This document shows, piece after piece, positions 61,144-64,000 of a DNA stretch of 64,000 nt; within the stretch, counting starts at the first letter, position 1, and each line of letters starts with the position of its first letter. The stretch is taken from contig VUYV01000609.1 in the NCBI GenBank assembly GCA_008711295.1, positions 217,212 through 281,211 on the forward strand, in the 5' to 3' direction. Source of the DNA: Anarhynchus alexandrinus. Taxonomy: Eukaryota; Chordata; Aves; Charadriiformes; Charadriidae. The notes under the pieces are model-generated. The model did not search any database and was not told the DNA's origin. It saw only the letters and a list, made by a program, of their open reading frames with translations. The translations under genes and the position numbers were made by a program.

Positions 61144-64000
61144 GTTGAGGTCCCCCAAATCAAAAAAACAGGCACTGAAGTAAATCTTGGAAATCTGCTG
61201 CTTTTCCCTGAAGTCAGACCAAAATAGGGCAATAAGTTTCTCAGAGCATGATTCACGGCCCCATACAAGCTTAGGCATTCATGAAGGCCCTAATTTCCAA
61301 AGAGGAAAACAAAACAATTTTCTCCCTTAAAGAATTGAACAAAATGCTTCTATCCCACTCAGAAGAAAGCAACATGAACCAAGGAAAGAAAAAAGGACAA
61401 GCTTTATTTGAGCTTCTGTTTGATTCCTATGTGGAAAAAAATTAATTCCTGGGGCTCCTCTGAGCAGACATGCCCATTTTATACCACTTCTGAAATACTC
61501 TGATAGTACTGGGATGAAAATTCATATCATTTCACTCAATCAGCTGCTATGTGAGTCACAGAGTAGTATGCTGAGCAACTAGGCCACCTACTTTGATAGT
61601 TTAAACCACACTAAGAGGAAAAACCCCAAGCTCTCAAGCTTTAACACAGTGCAATAACATGCACTTCATTGTTTTGTTTTTTTTTTCTAATATAAGGGAC
61701 AGGGCAAGATACAGGTCGTAAAAAAGAAGTAAAATCTGACATTACACTGAAGATTTAATACGGATTTTTTTCCACTGCCAGTGTAATCAGAAAAATAAAA
61801 TTCCAACTACTACAAGCCAAGCATATTAAACAAGCACAGTTTATCTTCCAAAAAGCACTGCATTAATTGCCCTGTCAAGTATTAGTAGTCAAGTTTTACC
61901 CTTTAATGAGGAAAGTGTCATGAATTAAGAAAAGTGAAATGTCTAGAATAATAATCATAAAGAAAATGAATGATATACAGTAAGAGATATGTACAATTTT
62001 TTTTAAAGCGTGATGATGCAAGATGGAAGAGCAAAGCTAAAGAATAAGAAAGCAGTAAAGGCAGTAAACCACAGTAAAGCCAGTATGAAAATGCAAATAG
62101 AAAAGCAACAGACACATAATAAAGAAACTACATAGGTTTAGTATAAAGACCCTGACCATCAGCTGTAAAGACAGCTGGAAAATATCAGTAGAAATTGCAC
62201 AGAATTAACTCATGGAAATAAGAGTGTTATTCTACCTTACTTATTTCTTCAAAGTGTAGGATAACCAAGTCTAAACAGAACATGAAGGAATCATCAAAAG
62301 CTTAGAGTAAGGTGAAGGAATTTCACAAAATGTCATAATACAACCAGAAATGCACAAAGGCAATTAAAAACATAGCAACATTTTTGAAACATTTTCTGTT
62401 GGGAAATGCTCACTTACTATGATAAAAATGTTCCATGAGAACATCGGCAGATTCAAGGAAGATTGCTTTAGACACAAATAAAATTATTTTTATTTTTATT
62501 TGTTTTGAAATGCAGTTGAAGTTTTGTATTGTAAATCATTAACACAAAATTAAGAATTCAAAAGAGGAAGCAAAATGTCCGGCTGAAAAAGAAAGATTTT
62601 TAAATGTTCTTATTCTATTTCCAGTGAAACAAACTATTAATAATAAAGTATTTATGAAAGCACTGAAATGCCATGTCCTTCACAGCTGTGGTAATATACA
62701 TAATGCATAGCAAGCTTTCCAAGAAGGAATAGACAAAACTTCTAAAGAACCCATGGCTCCATTGTTAAAGATCAAAACCTTTGTTTAAATAGTTAAGATC
62801 TACAAACAAGAACAGTTATAAGTGTTTCAGGTAAGAACTTCAATAGACTCAATAGTATATATTTATATGGCCAAGTATGTGCAGAAGCACTATGCTATTG
62901 TTGAAATCAATTTGATTAAGACAGCCTAAAAATGATTCTCAAAGGCATAGTTTTATTAGTTTTAAAGAATTATATCTAGATAGAAGTGGGAAGGAAATAA
63001 GTCATGCTAAATACCAACAAGTCAGTGAAGAACTAGAAGATGTGTTGCCCGTCATTTTGTGGAAAAATGGAGACCTTCAATTTCTATTTTTAAATGCATA
63101 TTTTAGAGAAAACAAAATAATGGAATTTGGTGTGAATTAATGCCTTCTGTATATATCTGTATGTTTAGGCAGATGAAGTGCTGCATGTTAGCGATTCTTC
63201 CAGCTTGTTGGAACTGGATTGTTGCAAATTCTATGTGACAATCAAATCATTAGACCTTGTTGCCAACAGAACTGACAGATTTTCATTTCCAAAAGAAATT
63301 TGACATGAATTTGGTCTCTTGTCAGATTTTTCTCAACTTCTTGCAGAGACGGAGAGGTGGTTGCAAATTCATGAAATGAAATGTTTTCCACTGGCAAACA
63401 TCAATTTGAAGAAATCAAGATATTTCATGCAAACCCGCCAATTTCCACTGAGGCTTTTGAAGATAAGGAGGGGGACAGAGGTCCTCAGATCCCCTGATCT
63501 TCCAAGTGGGCATCTGAGACTCTTGGTACCCATGTTCTGAATTACAGGGCCACAGCTCCACTCTCTCGACTCTAAATAATCTTGAATTCCATGGTGTGTA
63601 ACAGGTTGTGCTTGAAGGATCAGGGTAGTGTTACTACCTCTAACGAGAATGTTGCTGCCAAATCACTTTCTAGTATGGTTGGAGGTTTAGGGTTGACTTT
63701 CCCAGGACAGAAAGAAAACTTGAAATCTTACCCATGGCAGGTAATTGCCATGTCACCCATGTAACCCCATTGCTACTGTGCGAACTGAAGAGCCAATCTT
63801 CCTGTGGGCTGGACCTCTCCCTGACCCTGTGAGAACTGCCCAGGGTGGCACAGGCTTCACATCAGCAGATGACAGCAAGACTGTAGTGACGTGTGGCCTC
63901 CCCTCTGGCCCATCATTGATATTACAGCAGTTACCCTCCTTGCTTCTCCCCTTGATGGTGTCTGAATGATGCTCTGAGGAGCCTGCAGCCAGGCATTGTA
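61144..64000. other. Unique DNA to the window end, no gene supported
   Basis: AT-rich sequence becoming GC-richer from about 63450. Open frames of 60-74 codons near 63319-63969 have no recognised domain and are not called. An (ATTTTT)-like run lies near 62485. Confidence 0.5.

Noticed and set aside
63319..63969. Three plus-strand frames of 60-74 codons near the window end
   Set aside because: No recognised domains, different frames, and no splice evidence; the GC rise alone explains them.

Overview
This window looks like avian nuclear DNA. The main evidence is eight clear copies or fragments of chicken-repeat-1 (CR1) non-LTR retrotransposons, ending in the typical avian CR1 tail (ATTCTATGATTCTATG-like, or its complement AGAATCATAGAATC). 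There are also two much more decayed copies of an older CR1/L3-like lineage and one fragment resembling a long terminal repeat common in bird genomes. The bulk is AT-rich, has few long simple repeats, and contains one ambiguous base (59499). The mixture of CR1 lineages fits a bird; the species cannot be fixed from the sequence alone.

I find no host protein-coding gene, exon, tRNA, rRNA, CRISPR array or bacterial-type operon that I can support. The longest open frame (249 codons, minus strand, 45721-46470) is the C-terminal part of a CR1 ORF2 polyprotein; most other short frames are chance frames or retrotransposon shadows. The window is therefore either intergenic (gene-poor) or inside a large intron.

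Layout: 1-9 kb is mostly unique AT-rich DNA with a retroviral-type LTR fragment (773-990), a GGA-rich tract (2251-2293) and a 24-bp tandem duplication (3564-3611). At 8.8-9.2 kb there is a GC-richer segment with a perfect 20-bp inverted repeat enclosing a 17-bp palindrome. A short CR1 tail lies at 10.2 kb, a GC-rich unidentified segment at 11.35-11.76 kb and an ancient CR1 3' end at 14.15-14.30 kb (minus). CR1 copies follow at 16.05-16.90 (+), 18.08-18.63 (-), 20.26-20.66 (-), 30.99-31.70 (+), 37.97-39.89 (+), 45.64-46.79 (-) and 60.83-61.14 kb (+), with an ancient CR1 at 47.13-47.87 kb (+). A degenerate palindromic MITE-like element sits at 21.02-21.15 kb. A perfect 15-bp stem hairpin lies at 41971-42004.

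By diagnostic sequence the CR1 copies fall into at least four groups: A (18 and 45.6 kb, tail followed by CTAACACTGCCAAAACCAC), B (10, 20 and 38-40 kb), C (16, 31 and 61 kb, tail TTCTGTGATTCTGTG) and D (ancient: 14 and 47 kb). All coding remnants are broken by frameshifts, stops or deletions. The 38-kb copy has lost all of its reverse-transcriptase catalytic aspartates, while the 46-kb copy keeps them but is frameshifted. No new multi-gene system is present. The items most worth a second look are the 9.0-kb inverted repeat, the 42.0-kb hairpin, and the 16-kb and 31-kb CR1 copies that share an unusual start point and a shared stop codon.
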